Assembly (NCBI RefSeq): GCF_047675955.1
Contig: NC_132928.1
Coordinates: forward strand, 48,664,889 to 48,728,888
DNA: 64,000 nt
Direction: 5' to 3'
Source: Chlorocebus sabaeus
Lineage: Eukaryota; Chordata; Mammalia; Primates; Cercopithecidae
Below are positions 12,073 through 23,504 of the stretch, piece after piece. The notes under the pieces were generated by a model that made no database searches, was not told the DNA's origin, and saw only the letters and a list, made by a program, of their open reading frames with translations. The first letter of the stretch is position 1. Each line of letters starts with the position of its first letter. A program made the translations under genes and the position numbers.

Positions 12073-12092
12073 AGACATGCCCGGGCATGCCT
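12073..12092. promoter_or_regulatory. Perfect p53 response element (two decamers, no spacer)
   Basis: Half-site 1 (12073-12082) is AGACATGCCC and half-site 2 (12083-12092) is GGGCATGCCT. Both fit RRRCWWGYYY with no mismatch, have the preferred CATG core and abut with zero spacer, the highest-affinity p53/p63/p73 arrangement. It sits in non-repeat sequence about 46 kb past the IER5 3' end. IER5 is a reported p53 target, and I recall reports of a far-downstream p53-bound element, which this probably is. Binding itself is inferred. Confidence 0.75.
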
Positions 12093-12642
12093 CCCTCACC
12101 CTCAGCCCCATGCTGGGCTGCTGCCAGGCAGATGCAGACACCCAGGGACACACAGGCAGAAACATCCCACTAACAGTCTCTCTGCTCTCTGTCCCTGGCT
12201 GCCCCTCCCATGGGGCACACCCATCCCCAGGCTCCCAAGCTGGGGGACCAAGGCTCTGAAGAAACTAACTCCTGGCAGGGATGGCGCTGTGAAACCACAA
12301 GGCTGCTTAAGAGTCGTTGTCACTGTCGGGGGCCTGCAGGAGAAGTCAGTGGTGAAAGCCAAACACAAAACACCCAGGATGAAATCAGGCAAATTGGAGA
12401 AAGTAGCTGGGGGCACAAGGACACTTGGGTGGAAGACAGAGGAAAGATGCGGGTCACATAGCAGCTTCCCCTAATTCCTACACTCCTCCCCCCGGCCTTG
12501 AAAATCTGGCATTGTCAACACAAAGCCAGAAAAACCCTGGAGGCAGCAATCTCAAACCTGAGACTTAATAAATGCCAACTCTGTCATTTACAGAATGACC
12601 TTTGACAAGTCTCTCTTCTTCTGAGGGAACCACAATTTCCTC

Positions 12643-12935
12643 TTTTTTTTTTTTGAGACTGAGTTTCACTCTTGTTGCCCAGGCTTGAGTACAATGGCAT
12701 GATCTCGGCTCACAGCAACCTCCGCCTCCGGGGTTCAAGCAATTCTCCTGCCTCAGCCTTCCCGAGTAGCTGGGATTACAGACACGCGTTACCACACCAG
12801 CTAATTTTGTATTTTTAGTAGAGACAGGGTTTCTCCATGTTGGTCAGGCTGTTCTCGAATTCCCGACCTCAGGTGATCCGCCTGCCTTCGCCTCCCAAAG
12901 TGCTGGGATTACAGGCGTGAGCCACCACGCCTGGC
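12643..12935 (-). mobile_element. Alu (S-like)
   Basis: Starts with a T-rich tract and ends at GAGCCACCACGCCTGGC. The direct repeats CCACAATTTCCTC at 12630-12642 and 12936-12948 are identical. Confidence 0.97.
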
Positions 12936-12948
12936 CCACAATTTCCTC

Positions 12949-13744
12949 ATTTTAAAACAAGGAGAGCAGCCCAAATGGCATGAACATCTGCAGGCAGGAC
13001 CTGGCTGCTGCCCTCACCTCAGCTGCACTCATTAATTCGCCTTCCCTGAGTGCCTGCTCTGTGCTGGGGGCCACTAGGCCTGGCAAGCAAAGGCCGAAGG
13101 CTGCTGGAGAAATCTGGTCTTACCATTCCCACGCAGGCACGTGGGCAGGCGGTGCGGGCTGGGTGTTCAGAGAATGCACTGAATTCATCTCCAGGGGCCG
13201 CCGCCTGAGCCTCTTGAAGGAACACAGGGAATTCAGGTAGAGAAGGCAGAGAGGCCATTCCAGGAAGGGAAATGAAGGTGGGGAGGGAATGACAAGTGTG
13301 GGGTTTCTCAGGGTAGAATAAGTTGTGAAGCGAGGGGTAGCAGGTGGGAGGCTGGAGGATTACGGCCATGTGCTCTCTCAGGAGCCTGTGGGAGGTGGGG
13401 GCATCCCATCCAAGCCAGGAGCCACAGGAAGCTGTCTGTGCCTAGGGTCAAGGTCACGCTGACTGCCTGAGCAGCAGGGGCCTGGTTGGGAGATCCCTGA
13501 AGAGGCAAGGGGCCAGCACAAGGTGGTGGCAATGGGAACAAAGAGATGGAGAGGAGGGGAAATGGGGAGAAGCTGACTCCCCATAGAGAGTGCCACTGGC
13601 TCAGCCAGTTCAGGGATGCAAAAAAGACTCATTTTAAAGACCTGCTGTTCCCCTTCTTCCCACCACACTCAGCGGCTTCAACCTCTCACTCCCTTGAGTA
13701 AGACCAGCCTGTAATTAGCAAACCTCAGCAAACAAACCAGCAGT
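12949..13744. other. Intergenic, nothing recognised
   Basis: Moderately GC-rich unique sequence. Short open frames on both strands lack any family resemblance. Confidence 0.5.
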
Positions 13745-13930
13745 AAGTGTCCTCAGCCCACGCTGCAAGTTAGACTCATATGGGGAGCTTGGGAACTTTT
13801 TAAATACCAGTGCCCATGACCTTCCCCAGACCCAGGGAATCAGAACCTCTAGGGATGGGGTACCAGACTGCTGCATTTTTTTCAAGCTTCCAGGTAATTC
13901 TAATGTGCAACCAGGGTTGAGATCTACTGG
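13745..13930 (+). mobile_element. MER5A-like DNA transposon remnant
   Basis: The order of blocks (a GGGGAGCTTGGGAACTTTTT segment, ATACCAGTGCCC, CCCAGACCCAGGGAATCAGAA and CAGGTAATTCTAATGTGCA) fits the non-autonomous hAT-Charlie family MER5. Confidence 0.7.
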
Positions 13931-13989
13931 GCAGGCATCTTTAGAATACCTTAAGCTGATGATCTTCTAGTGCCTAGTGAGGCGGGGAT

Positions 13990-14305
13990 GCTCTCTCATC
14001 CAGGCCTTTGCTTCTGCTGTTCTCATTGCAGAGATCACTGTTGTCCCTTTCGCCCTGCCTGGGACAGTTTCCTACCTGCCTCAGGTCTCAGCTGAGGCAA
14101 CATTTCCTCTGCAGAGGCACCCCCAAGCTCCCCAAATCTGGGTCATGGGCCACTCCTACACTGTTCTTGCCTGTTTACATATCTGTACCTCCCAACTCGT
14201 AGCTTTTCAGGGGTGGGGAGGATTTTAGCCTAGCTACCATTTATCTGACATGGAATAGACACAATATACACACTTCTTGGGTGAGAAAATGAATGAATGA
14301 ATCTT
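13990..14305 (+). mobile_element. L2 3' end
   Basis: Diverged L2 segment with the typical cleavage-end wording, ending in a GAATGAATGAAT tail. Confidence 0.6.
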
Positions 14306-14415
14306 ATTTACACTCTAATTTGCTTCTTCCTAGAATTGGAATTAATTCAAGTCCAAAATTTGAGTTCAAAAAGTTTTTTCCCTGTACCAGTAGAGTATTT
14401 GAAAAGAGGAGGGAA

Positions 14416-14727
14416 GGCCGGGCGTGGTGGCTCACACCTGTAATCCCAGCACTTTGGGAGGCCAACGTTGGGTGGATCACCTGAGGTCAGGAGTTTGAGA
14501 CCAGCTTGGTCAACATGGTGAAATCCCGTCTCTACCAAAAATACAAAAATTACCAGGCATGTTACCAGGTGTGGTGGCAGGCGCCTGTAATCCCAGCTAC
14601 TTGGGAGGCTGAGGCAGGAAAATCACTTGAATGCGGGAGGCAGAGGTTGCAGTGAGCTGAGATCGCACCATTGCACTCCAGCCTGGGCCACTGAGTAAGA
14701 CTTAGCCTAAAAAAAAAAAAAAAAAAG
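14416..14727 (+). mobile_element. Alu (S-like)
   Basis: Full length with an 18-A tail. The middle A-rich linker carries a small duplication that repeats ACCAGG around 14555-14570. Confidence 0.95.
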
Positions 14728-15738
14728 GGAGGGGAACAGGTGAGTGGATGGGACAGGATACTCACAGCCAGGACAGCCACTCCAGCAGCAGGAAGCTCCC
14801 TCCTCCATCTGCCAGGCAGTGCCTTTGCCATGGCCTCTTGAACAAAAATGTGTCTCCCTTCCCCTGCTGACACTGGATCCAGGCATGGCTGTCACACCCA
14901 CAAACAAGGCCTGGAGCTTCGGAAGAATGGAAGAGGTTTTTCCGGGGAAACATAGAGAAGGCCTTGCTGGGTCTGGGAGGAGGACTCACCCTCTCTAAGG
15001 AAATTCTTTATCTGCAACTTCCCTAAAGGTCCGAGGGACCCCCCGCCCCCGGAGGCCTTGCACAGGGGAGCACCTGCAGACATGGCCTGCACAGTCACAG
15101 TCTCTGACCCTCAGCACCAGCTGGTGACTGGGGCCCTGCAGCTCCGGGGGCATCCAAGGTTCCAGTGCCACTGGGAGGTGCAGAATGTAAGGCCAAGAAT
15201 CACAAATGGTGAGCTCAGCACCTGGCGGGGTGGAGGAGGGTGGACAAGGAAGAAGCTGAATGTATTCCAGACAAGGTTTTAGGGAGCCCCTGCTGTTCAC
15301 TGTCGGCCCCCCAAGATGTACAGCAAACCACTGACAACCACCAGGTTCAAAATAAAAATCTACTCCCTCCTTCTTCTTCCCATCCCCTCCCCGACTCAAA
15401 GGCACCTTCTCTCTGTGACTTCCCCATTTCTATAAATAACCCTCTATCACCATTTCAGTCACTTTTGAATCCCATCAGGGCCCGACTCTCACCCACTCAT
15501 CCTCTGTCCCCACCCAGTGTCCCCGTAGATGCCGCCTCCTCACCACCCCTCCATCTTTGCGCCCCCACGGTGGTCTTCTGCCTTAGCCCTGCTGCCCTTT
15601 GTTCCCCTGTGTTCCAATCCCTCAGGCCACCGCCAAGACAGGCCCACCCATGGGACTCCCCTCATCAAAACCTTCATCAGACCCCACCCCTATGAAGAAA
15701 ACACAGCCTCCCCTGAGTGGCATTCAGACTCCATACAG
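14728..15738. other. Intergenic, nothing recognised
   Basis: Unique sequence, pyrimidine-rich from about 15360. No gene or repeat can be assigned. Confidence 0.5.
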
Positions 15739-15905
15739 TGAACCAGGTGATGCGGCACACGTCTGTAATCCCCGCTACTGGTGAGACTGAGGTGGGAGGA
15801 TCACTGCCTCCCAGGAGTTCAAGGTCAGCCTGGACAACGTAGTGAGACCTCATCTCTAATAAATAAATAAATAAATAAATAAATAGATAAATAAATAAAG
15901 GGGAA
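15739..15905 (+). mobile_element. Alu monomer fragment with (AAAT)n tail
   Basis: A rearranged single Alu left-arm piece ends in about ten AAAT-type units (15858-15900), a polymorphism-prone tetranucleotide repeat. Confidence 0.8.
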
Positions 15906-15949
15906 TGGGGGGGGAAAAAAAAAAAAGACTCCACAAATGGACAACAGGC

Positions 15950-16140
15950 CTCCCTGGCCTGGCTCTTCCAAACAGCACTCCATAATCTGCCCTTTGCTCG
16001 GATCCCAAAATACCCCGTGCTTTGGTGCCAGGTATTTTCTCCATTTGGAAGAAATGTCACCCTTCCGAGAGTCAACGTCCTGCTCATTCTTCAAGGCCTC
16101 CTCCATGCAACCGTTCCTGACACCCCCACCACCAGCTGTA
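15950..16140 (+). mobile_element. L2 fragment
   Basis: Contains the L2-type blocks TTCTTCAAGGCCTCCTCCA and CCGTTCCTGACACCCCC. Diverged. Confidence 0.5.
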
Positions 16141-16204
16141 CCCCTCCTCCACGACACTCCTTCGGGCCCAGCCTTTTTTGGCCCCTGGCCACAGTTTGGA
16201 GAGC

Positions 16205-16362
16205 AGTTTTGCCCCTTATTGGCTGTGTGATGGTGGGCGAGTCCCTTAGCCTCTCTAGGCCACGGCTTCTTCATCCTTCCCAGGGGTGCTGCGAGGACTG
16301 ATCGGGACCACCTGCCGTGCAACGCCCTGCACATCGTAAGTGCTCGATACACAGCAGTTGCT
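16205..16362 (-). mobile_element. MIR
   Basis: The reverse MIR order is visible: TGGGCGAGTCCCTTAGCCTCTCT, then GGGGTGCTGCGAGGACTGA and TAAGTGCTCGATACA. Confidence 0.7.
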
Positions 16363-17344
16363 GCAAGTCATCTCTAGCCCTTCTTCAGGTGGCTCAGCTG
16401 TGAGCCTGCCTGCAGACGCACGTGAACAGACATCTCCCGAGATCTCTGCTCGCTGTCAGCTGTCCGCTGGCTGCATCTGGTGACCTTGCTCAGGGATCTT
16501 CTGAGCTGCAGCCTGCCCTTCCTCAAAGTGAGCGTGCCCTGATGGCAGCGACTGCTTCCCCCATGGCCTGCCCTGCTCCCCGTGGCTCCTCAGCGAGCAT
16601 GTCTAAGGCACATTCTCCTCCAGAGCCCAGCAGGGCTGAACCACTGCACGGACATTTTGAGGCAAGATGGAGCACCCCCATACCAGCACTCGAGCTGCAA
16701 AGTGCTTCCTAGAGCTGGCAGCCTGTGATCTTCCATTGAACTTAATGGTAGAAGAAAAAAATCTCAGCACTTGGTTGATGCTAAATGGACCTATATGCAC
16801 TAAATCAGTCACACTCAGCTTTCTCACGCCTAATGTGCTCTCCCAGTGCCTCAGTTGTGCGTTAATTTGCAAAGATTTTCTGCTTCAAGGACAGTACTTT
16901 CCAGATGGGACCGGAAGACAGACCCTGATAAGGCCTTATGCAGATGACTGGGCAGATTTTGGGCTAACCACACTTCAGGGCCAGAGTGTAGAGGGAGGGG
17001 GCCACTGCCTGGAAGAACTCAGCAGGGAGAGGAGCTCAATTCTGAGCGGGCTCCAGGAACACAGCCAGGGAAAGGCAGGCATCCAACCCAAGGCCAGTCT
17101 GTATTGTCCTCAGCAGAGAAAATAGCCCATTCTCTGTGTCCTCTGTGACTACACCAAACGCAGACCGTGAGCCCAAATGAACATGGCACCAGAAAAGCAC
17201 AAAGCCACACACTTTTATTGTTATTCCTGTGTCTGCATCATTCATGCCACGCCACTGGGAACTGATGGAGGACACAGCATGTTCTGCCATCCAGCAGGGG
17301 ACAGGTGCTTCAAAACCTGTAAAATCCCAAATGTGACATTCTTT
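16363..17344. other. Intergenic, nothing recognised
   Basis: Unique sequence with a 152-codon plus-strand frame (16667-17125) that has no family resemblance, low-complexity character or gene-like context. Confidence 0.5.
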
Positions 17345-17356
17345 AAAGTCATGCCT

Positions 17357-17653
17357 GGCCAGGTGCAGAGGCTCATGCCTGTAATGCCAGCACTTTGGGA
17401 GGCCGAGGCGGGAGGATCACGAGGTCAGGAGATCAAGACCATCCTGGCTAACACGGTGAAACCCTGTCTCTACTAAAAATAATAATAATAAATTAGCCGG
17501 GTGTGGTGGCAGGCGCCTGTTGTCCCAGCTACTTGGGAGGCTGAGGCAGGAGAATGACTTGAACCTGGGAGGTGGAGCTTGCAGTGAGCCGAGATCGCGC
17601 CACTGCACTCCAGCCTGGGTGACAGAGCGAGACTCTGTCTCAAAAAAAAAAAA
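17357..17653 (+). mobile_element. Alu (Y-like)
   Basis: Carries the younger-subfamily GATCACGAGGTCAGGAGAT block. Direct repeats AAAGTCATGCCT lie at 17345-17356 and 17654-17665. Confidence 0.95.
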
Positions 17654-17665
17654 AAAGTCATGCCT

Positions 17666-18824
17666 CTAATGCCCTCAGGAATGCACTTTTACTCCCCAGG
17701 TGAACCCATCAAAGGGGTATTTGTCAATAGGAGACGTTTTCTTTCCACCCCTAGGGAGTCCACAGTTGGTGGCTGCCATGACTGGGAACCAACCTGCATG
17801 GTCAATGGGCAGGGCCAGGCTGGGCCCCGGGCTGCTCTGCGGAAATGCACCCTGTGGGTCTCAGCCACCCTCCCATTCACCTACAGCCTGGCCAGGGAAG
17901 GGCATCTGACCCACACACTCTCACTTCCTCTTTTCAAGAACTGAAATAAGGCACCAACTTAACACATTGTACTTGGAGAGATTCTTGTACCCCTTTCAAG
18001 TCCTGGACATCGTTCTTTCCTGAGTACTTTTCTTCCCTTTTCTGCAGCACTCCCTCTTTCCTCTCCACACAGCTTTCTGGTTCTTGCTTGCTCTCTCTGC
18101 TCTCTTCTCCCTTTGAGCTCTCATACCCAGGTTCCTAGAGGGTCCGTTCCTTCTGGGCTTTCTTTCTCCTCCCACCTCTCATGTCTCCGTCCTCCTTTCT
18201 TCCTAAGTCCGGAGCCTAGAGTCCCCTCCACCTTTCCCAGGCCCTGCTCCCTTCTGTCTCAAACTCCTCCTTCTCCACAATTCAGAAGAAAGCTGGCCAG
18301 AGAGATCTCCTGTCTCCTCCCCCTTCACCTCCCCTCCTCTCCCTGCAGGCACACAAAAGGGGACAGAGGCACCAGATGGCCCGGTGCTAAAAGAGGGGCT
18401 CAGGGAGGCTGCCGCCCACAGAGGCCCCTGCTGGGCCTTCGAGCTAGTCCAAGCTGCTGCCGGGCCCAGCCGCCCAGCTGGCAGAGGAGCAGGGCAAAGG
18501 GCCAGCCTCCCCAGCACGAGGCCAGCTCCCCCTACCCGGGCTGCCCTGGGGCCAGCCTGGAGAGGGGCACGCTTGCCAGCTGAAAAGCAGAGGGTGTCAC
18601 CATGTGTCCAAGCCTCAAGCGCCAGGGGCAAGGGTCCGATGGCCTGTGGGGACACTGGGCTTGCCCAGGAAGAAGGAGAGGAGTGGCTGGCAGTCTGCTC
18701 TTTCTATGGAACAGGCTGTGCCAAGGAGGGGGCCTCAGCAATGGGTGAGCAGACCACAGGGGAGCCAACAATCCCCCAGTCCCCTCACAAAAAAGAAGAT
18801 TTAATGACGCATTGGTTAATGTTA
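17666..18824. other. Intergenic, GC-rich, nothing recognised
   Basis: A pyrimidine-rich stretch (18000-18340) is followed by a GC-rich stretch (18360-18760) with few CpG, so it is not a CpG island. The open frames look compositional. Confidence 0.5.
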
Positions 18825-18995
18825 ACAGCTACCATTCATTCAGTGGTTAGCTGGGCCAGGCATTATGCTAAGTCATTTCCTATAACGTCCCTAATCCTTC
18901 AAGAGTTCTGCAGGGCAAACATTTTGATCCCTATTGTACAGACAAGAAAACTGAGGCTAAGAGAGGTTAAATGACTTCCCCAGGCATTATAGCTG
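18825..18995 (+). mobile_element. MIR
   Basis: A MIR core with GACAAGAAAACTGAGGCTAA and GAGGTTAAATGACTT is present. Confidence 0.8.
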
Positions 18996-19018
18996 GAAAA
19001 TCAGTTAACACAGTTTAT

Positions 19019-19211
19019 TCCAGGGTTCAAGCGATCCCCTCACCTTAGCCCCACAAGTAGTTAGGCCTATAGACGTGCACCACCCTGCCCATAGTAAGAT
19101 GGATTCTCACTATGTTGCCCAGGCTGAGCTCAAATGATCCCCACACCACAACCACCACCTTGGCCTCCCAAAATGCTGGCATTGCAGATATGAGTCACTG
19201 TGCCCGGCCTA
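19019..19211 (-). mobile_element. Old Alu monomer (FRAM/FLAM-like)
   Basis: A diverged reverse Alu monomer. Imperfect direct repeats (AGTTAACACAGTTTA and AGTCAACACAGTTTA) flank it. Confidence 0.75.
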
Positions 19212-19330
19212 GTCAACACAGTTTAAAGTATCTTTTCCCGTTAAGATTCTATAAGTCCTGCTAAGGTGGTGTTGCAAAGGCAGGCACCTAACAACGCCCC
19301 CACTAAGGCCTTCAATAAAGCCACAGGCAG

Positions 19331-19632
19331 GCCACGTGCGTTGGCTCACACCTGTAATCTGAGCACTTTGAGAGCCAAGGCAGGCAAATCACTTGAGGTC
19401 AGGTGTTTGAGACCAGCCTGGCCAACATGGTGAAATCCCGTCTCTACTAAAAATACAAAAAAAAAATTAACTGGGCGTGGTGGTGCATGCCTGTAATCCC
19501 AGCTATGCAGGAGGCTAAGGAAGGAGAATTGCTTGATCCCGGGAGGCAGAGGTTGCAGTGAGCCACGATTCTGCCACTGCACTCCAGCCTGGGCGACAGA
19601 GCGAGACTCCATCTCAAAAAAAAAAAAAAAAA
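19331..19632 (+). mobile_element. Alu (S-like)
   Basis: Full length. Perfect 14-bp duplications AAAGCCACAGGCAG lie at 19317-19330 and 19633-19646. Confidence 0.96.
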
Positions 19633-19774
19633 AAAGCCACAGGCAGAAGTTTCCAATTCAGTTCTCCATTTCACATGCCTGTGTGGCATTTTTAAACATC
19701 AAACTCCCAAGTCCCCTTCTCTGGAGGTTCTGATGCACCCCAGCCTCTCCGGAGACGCTTGTGCAGGAACAGGA

Positions 19775-19975
19775 GCTGTGAAGCAGGGCAGACTCAAGTT
19801 CCCAGTACCAGTCACAAGACATGGGAAAAGCTACTTCCATCCCTTGGAGCCTTAGTTTCCTACTATTAAAAAAAATGCAGATGATAATGTTTGCTTTACC
19901 CATGTGTCATGAGGAGTGTAGGCTGCTTGGCACAGGGCCAGGCACTCCATCGGTGCTCTGCTGACGTCAGCTCCC
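19775..19975 (-). mobile_element. MIR
   Basis: GCCTTAGTTTCCTACTATTA and GGCACAGGGCCAGGCACTCC are in the order of a reverse-oriented MIR. Confidence 0.65.
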
Positions 19976-20774
19976 CTTTCCCGCCCTTCAGAAACCTGAG
20001 GCTGCAGCAGCCACACTTCAGAGAGCTAAAGAGAAAGGGGCATAGCCCATAAATACTATCCCAGTTATGCTGACCTTTGGTTCTGGCCTTCATCGAAGTC
20101 CATGCACCCTGCCCCAGGGTCAGGCAGCTACCACAGGGCTGCAGGACCACAAGCCAGCGTAGGATGGGGGATTTCCAGGGGCGGGAACTCTGCTTTCAGA
20201 ACTTCCATGGAAAGGCCTCCAAACTGAGCGGCTCCACCTGCAAAAGGTCACTATCCAGGCTGGCTGAGAGTCTCTGGAAACCTATCAGTCCATCAAACTC
20301 TTCCCCAGCCTTCCTTCCATCAACTGCCAGAGCCCGTATTTCCAGAGCCACCTCTACCAGCTGCCCCTCTGAACGCAGCAGGCCTGCCCCCAGGTTCGGG
20401 CCCTCCTGCCTGGCAGCTCCCATGAGCCCCTCAGGCTATTCTCTCCTGCCAGCCCCAGGCATTTCCCAACCATCACCTAAAACCCATGTCCCCAGTATAA
20501 AAGGCAATGAGTGGCTTCCAAAAACACCCTTCCCTGTTTACTCAAGAGTTGACTTTGAGTTACCTGGAAGATGGGCGCACTCCCAGTAGCCTGGGTAAGA
20601 ATCTTTCCTTTCCGCCTTTTTAACAGAGGACAAGTGAGTTCCAGGAAATGCCTGGAGTGCCTACCTACCTCTCCAGCGTACACTCAAACCCCCACTCATT
20701 CTCACAAAGCAACTTGGAGGAGGCCCTGTTTCACAGGCACCCTGCTGGGCACATCTGCCTCTTCAGCTCCCCTT
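19976..20774. other. Intergenic, nothing recognised
   Basis: Unique sequence. A 170-codon frame at 20077-20589 has no recognisable domain. Confidence 0.5.
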
Positions 20775-20905
20775 CTTGAGAAACTGGGAGGTAGGTGCTG
20801 TTATCTTTATTTTATAGATGAGGGGACGGAAGCATTAGGCCATCTGTAGAAGCTCCCACATCTGATGAGTGGTGAACTCAGGATTTAATCCCAGGACTTC
20901 TGGGG
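20775..20905 (+). mobile_element. MIR fragment
   Basis: TTATTTTATAGATGAGGGGAC and the following TGATGAGTGGTGAACTCAGG segment correspond to a MIR core. Confidence 0.65.
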
Positions 20906-20957
20906 CCCAGACAAGAGCATTTGCTACTCCATTGTGTTTGCCTCTAAAATCTACCTC

Positions 20958-21043
20958 GGGCCAGGCATGATTGCCAGCGATCAGGAGTTCAAGACTAGCC
21001 TGACCAACATGGCAAAACCCTGTCTTTACTAAAAATACAAAAT
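20958..21043 (+). mobile_element. Alu left-arm fragment (outer member of compound)
   Basis: An internally deleted Alu left monomer up to the central A-rich linker. It shares its outer direct repeat (AAATCTACCTC) with the right end of the next Alu. Confidence 0.85.
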
Positions 21044-21363
21044 TAGGCCAGGTGCAGTGGCTCACACCTGTAATCCCAGCACTTTGGGAGGCCAAGGCAG
21101 GTGGATGACGAGGTCAGGAAATTGAGACCATCCTGGCTAACATGGTGAAATTCCATCTCTACTAAAAAAAAAAAAAAAAAAAAAAATACAAAAAGTTAGC
21201 TGGGTGTGGTGGCGGGTGCCTGTAGTCCCAGCTACTCAGGAGGCTGAGGCAGGAGAATGCCGTGAACCCAGGAGGCGGAGCTTGCAGCGAGCCGAGATCG
21301 CACCACTGCACTCCAGCTTGAGCAACAGAGTGAGACTCTGTCTCAAACAAATAAAATAAAATA
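21044..21363 (+). mobile_element. Alu (Y-like) inserted in an Alu
   Basis: A full-length younger Alu begins inside the A-rich linker of the preceding fragment. It has a 22-A middle run and an AAATAA-type tail. Confidence 0.93.
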
Positions 21364-21449
21364 AATAAATCTACCTCAAATCTATTTCTCACCCTCTTCG
21401 TTGCCCCCATCCAAGGGGGCGCCTTCCAAGTCACCATAGCCGAGACCTG

Positions 21450-21985
21450 GGTCACTATAATGGCCTCCTAACTGGTCTCCTTGTTCTCACTCTCGGTCCC
21501 AACCATCCATTTTCCACAACAGCCAGGATGGTTCTTTTCATGAAGTGATCATGTTGCTCCCCTGCTGCACATAAAATAGAAGCAAACTCCTCACCATGGC
21601 ATATAAGGCCTGAGTGATCTGTCCCTTCCCTCTACCCGCTGCCCTCTATACTTCACTTCCCCTCAGCCACCACGCTCTGGCCACACTGGCCTCCCTTCCA
21701 TTCTTAAAGTCTTTTCCTGCTCTAGGATCTTGATACTCGATGTTTCTTCTCCTTTCTGCTTGTCACTCCATATAGTACTCTATTTTATTTTCTTCATAGC
21801 ATTTATAACTATCTGAAACTTTTAAATTTATTTACATCTTGGGTGTTTGTCTCCATTGACCAATGTAAGCTTCACAAGACAATTTTATCATGCTCTCCAT
21901 GGCACTCTTGTGCCTGGGACAGCACCTGGCCAATAGCAAGTGCTCAATAATTACCCACTGGTTGAATGAATGAAGGCTAAGAAGA
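21450..21985 (+). mobile_element. L2 3' end
   Basis: A long, readable L2 segment: GCACTCTTGTGCCTGGGAC, GCACCTGGCCAATAGCAAG, then GTGCTCAATAATTACC and a GAATGAATGAA terminus. Confidence 0.85.
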
Positions 21986-22412
21986 CCTCAGAGACGATGG
22001 GGCTGAAAGACATCCGAGGAGAAGAAAGCTGGGGCAGTTTCACCTGCAATATGTTCAACAGAAATGGCCCCGCTGAGCCTCACAGTCAGCCATGCGACAG
22101 TGCACCTCATGTCTGGGACAGAAGAAAGATGGTCAATGTGTGCCCCAAGAGAGGGAACTATTTGGAAATTGGGAGGGTAAAGAAAGAAGAACAAAAATGT
22201 TGTGTTTTGTAGTGGTGGCTGTTATTTTTTAAGCCCACTCAAGGGGGTTTTCTGCAGTGGCTCAACATGAGCAAACACTAGAACTAAAAAAAAAAAAAAA
22301 AAATAGAGGAACTAGAAAACTAGAAAGAACTAAATGCTGCAGCTAAAATGGAATAGGTTCCCCCGTCTGATCTAATGTGTGTGGGCTCACATAACCCTTA
22401 GGGAGGCCTCCT
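21986..22412. other. Intergenic, nothing recognised
   Basis: Unique sequence with one 18-A run (22287-22304) and no gene signal. Confidence 0.5.
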
Positions 22413-22664
22413 CCAGAAGAAAAGAAAACAGAAGGAGGAGGAGAAGGAGGAGGAGGAGGAAGGAAGAGAAAGGGGAGGAGGAAGAGGAGGAGGAGGAACA
22501 AGAAAGGAGGAGGGGGAGGAAGAGTGGGAGGAGGAAGGGGGCAAGGAAGGAGGAGGGGGAGAAGAAGGGGAGGAGGAGGAGGAGGGACAAACAAGGAGGA
22601 GGAGGGGGAGGAGGAAATGGGGGAGGAAGGAAAGGGGAAGCAAGGAAGGGGAGGAGGAGAAACA
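22413..22664 (+). repeat. Polypurine (GGA)n-type tract, about 250 bp
   Basis: The strand is almost entirely G and A (GGA, GGAA and AAG units) with only a few C/T interruptions. The frames through it are poly-Glu/Arg or poly-Pro/Ser artefacts. Such tracts can form triplex H-DNA and G-quadruplexes. Confidence 0.95.
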
Positions 22665-23080
22665 ACAGCTACCAACAAGGCAGCCCAGTGACCATAACAT
22701 GGGAATAGCCCATTGACATAAGTCTTTCACACTGATGGTCACATGGGGAAGTCTCTGTCCATGTTCCTAGCATGTACTCTGACTTCAGAGAGACACTAGT
22801 ATAAATAGGGTGAGAGGATGTAGGGTGGAAAGCAATCCAGCACCCCTGTGAAAACTCAAGTCCCTTCTTCCCAACTCCTGAAGCCTGGTCTGAGCCCCTC
22901 CTGTTCTGAAAGCTGTGCTTGGCTGGGCTCTCCCTGCTGCAGACCGTGTCTCTGAAAATACTCAGTGCCTCAGAAGACATGGGCCACATCTCTCTGGAGC
23001 ACCGATTCTACTTGATTATTTGGTGGAAGATATTTTTATTAAACAGGGATTTCGTTTTGCCATAGATGCAAAACGTACAT
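22665..23080. other. Intergenic, nothing recognised
   Basis: Unique sequence between the polypurine tract and an Alu. I see no gene. Confidence 0.5.
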
Positions 23081-23082
23081 GA

Positions 23083-23384
23083 CTTTTTTTTTTTTTTTTG
23101 AGACAAGGCCTCACTCTATGGCCCAGGCTGGAGTGCAGCGGCACCATCACAGCTCACTGCAACCTCAACTTCTGGGCTCAGGTGATCCTCCCACCTCAGC
23201 CTCCCGAATAGCTGGTATTACAGGCATGCACCACCACATCCAGCTAAATTGTTATTTTTTTTTTGTAGAGATGGGGTTTTGCCATGTCGCCCAGGCTGGT
23301 CTCAAATTCCTGGGCTCAAGCAATCCCCCTGCCTCAGCCTTCCAAAGTGCTGGGAATTACAGGTGTGAGCCACTGTGCCTGGTC
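23083..23384 (-). mobile_element. Alu (J/S-like)
   Basis: A reverse-oriented full Alu with a diverged body. Flanking repeats resemble AANGTACATGA on both sides. Confidence 0.93.
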
Positions 23385-23504
23385 ACAATGTACATGAATT
23401 TTTAAGACAAGATGTGAGTATTTTATAAATTTTACGCCTGTAGTAGTTACTACAAATTGCCCAAGGGGCATTTACTCTCTCCTGTTTTTCAGCAGTATTA
23501 GGAA

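Noticed and set aside
22343..22742. Glu/Arg-rich and Pro/Ser-rich frames
   Set aside because: Products of the polypurine tract in different frames.
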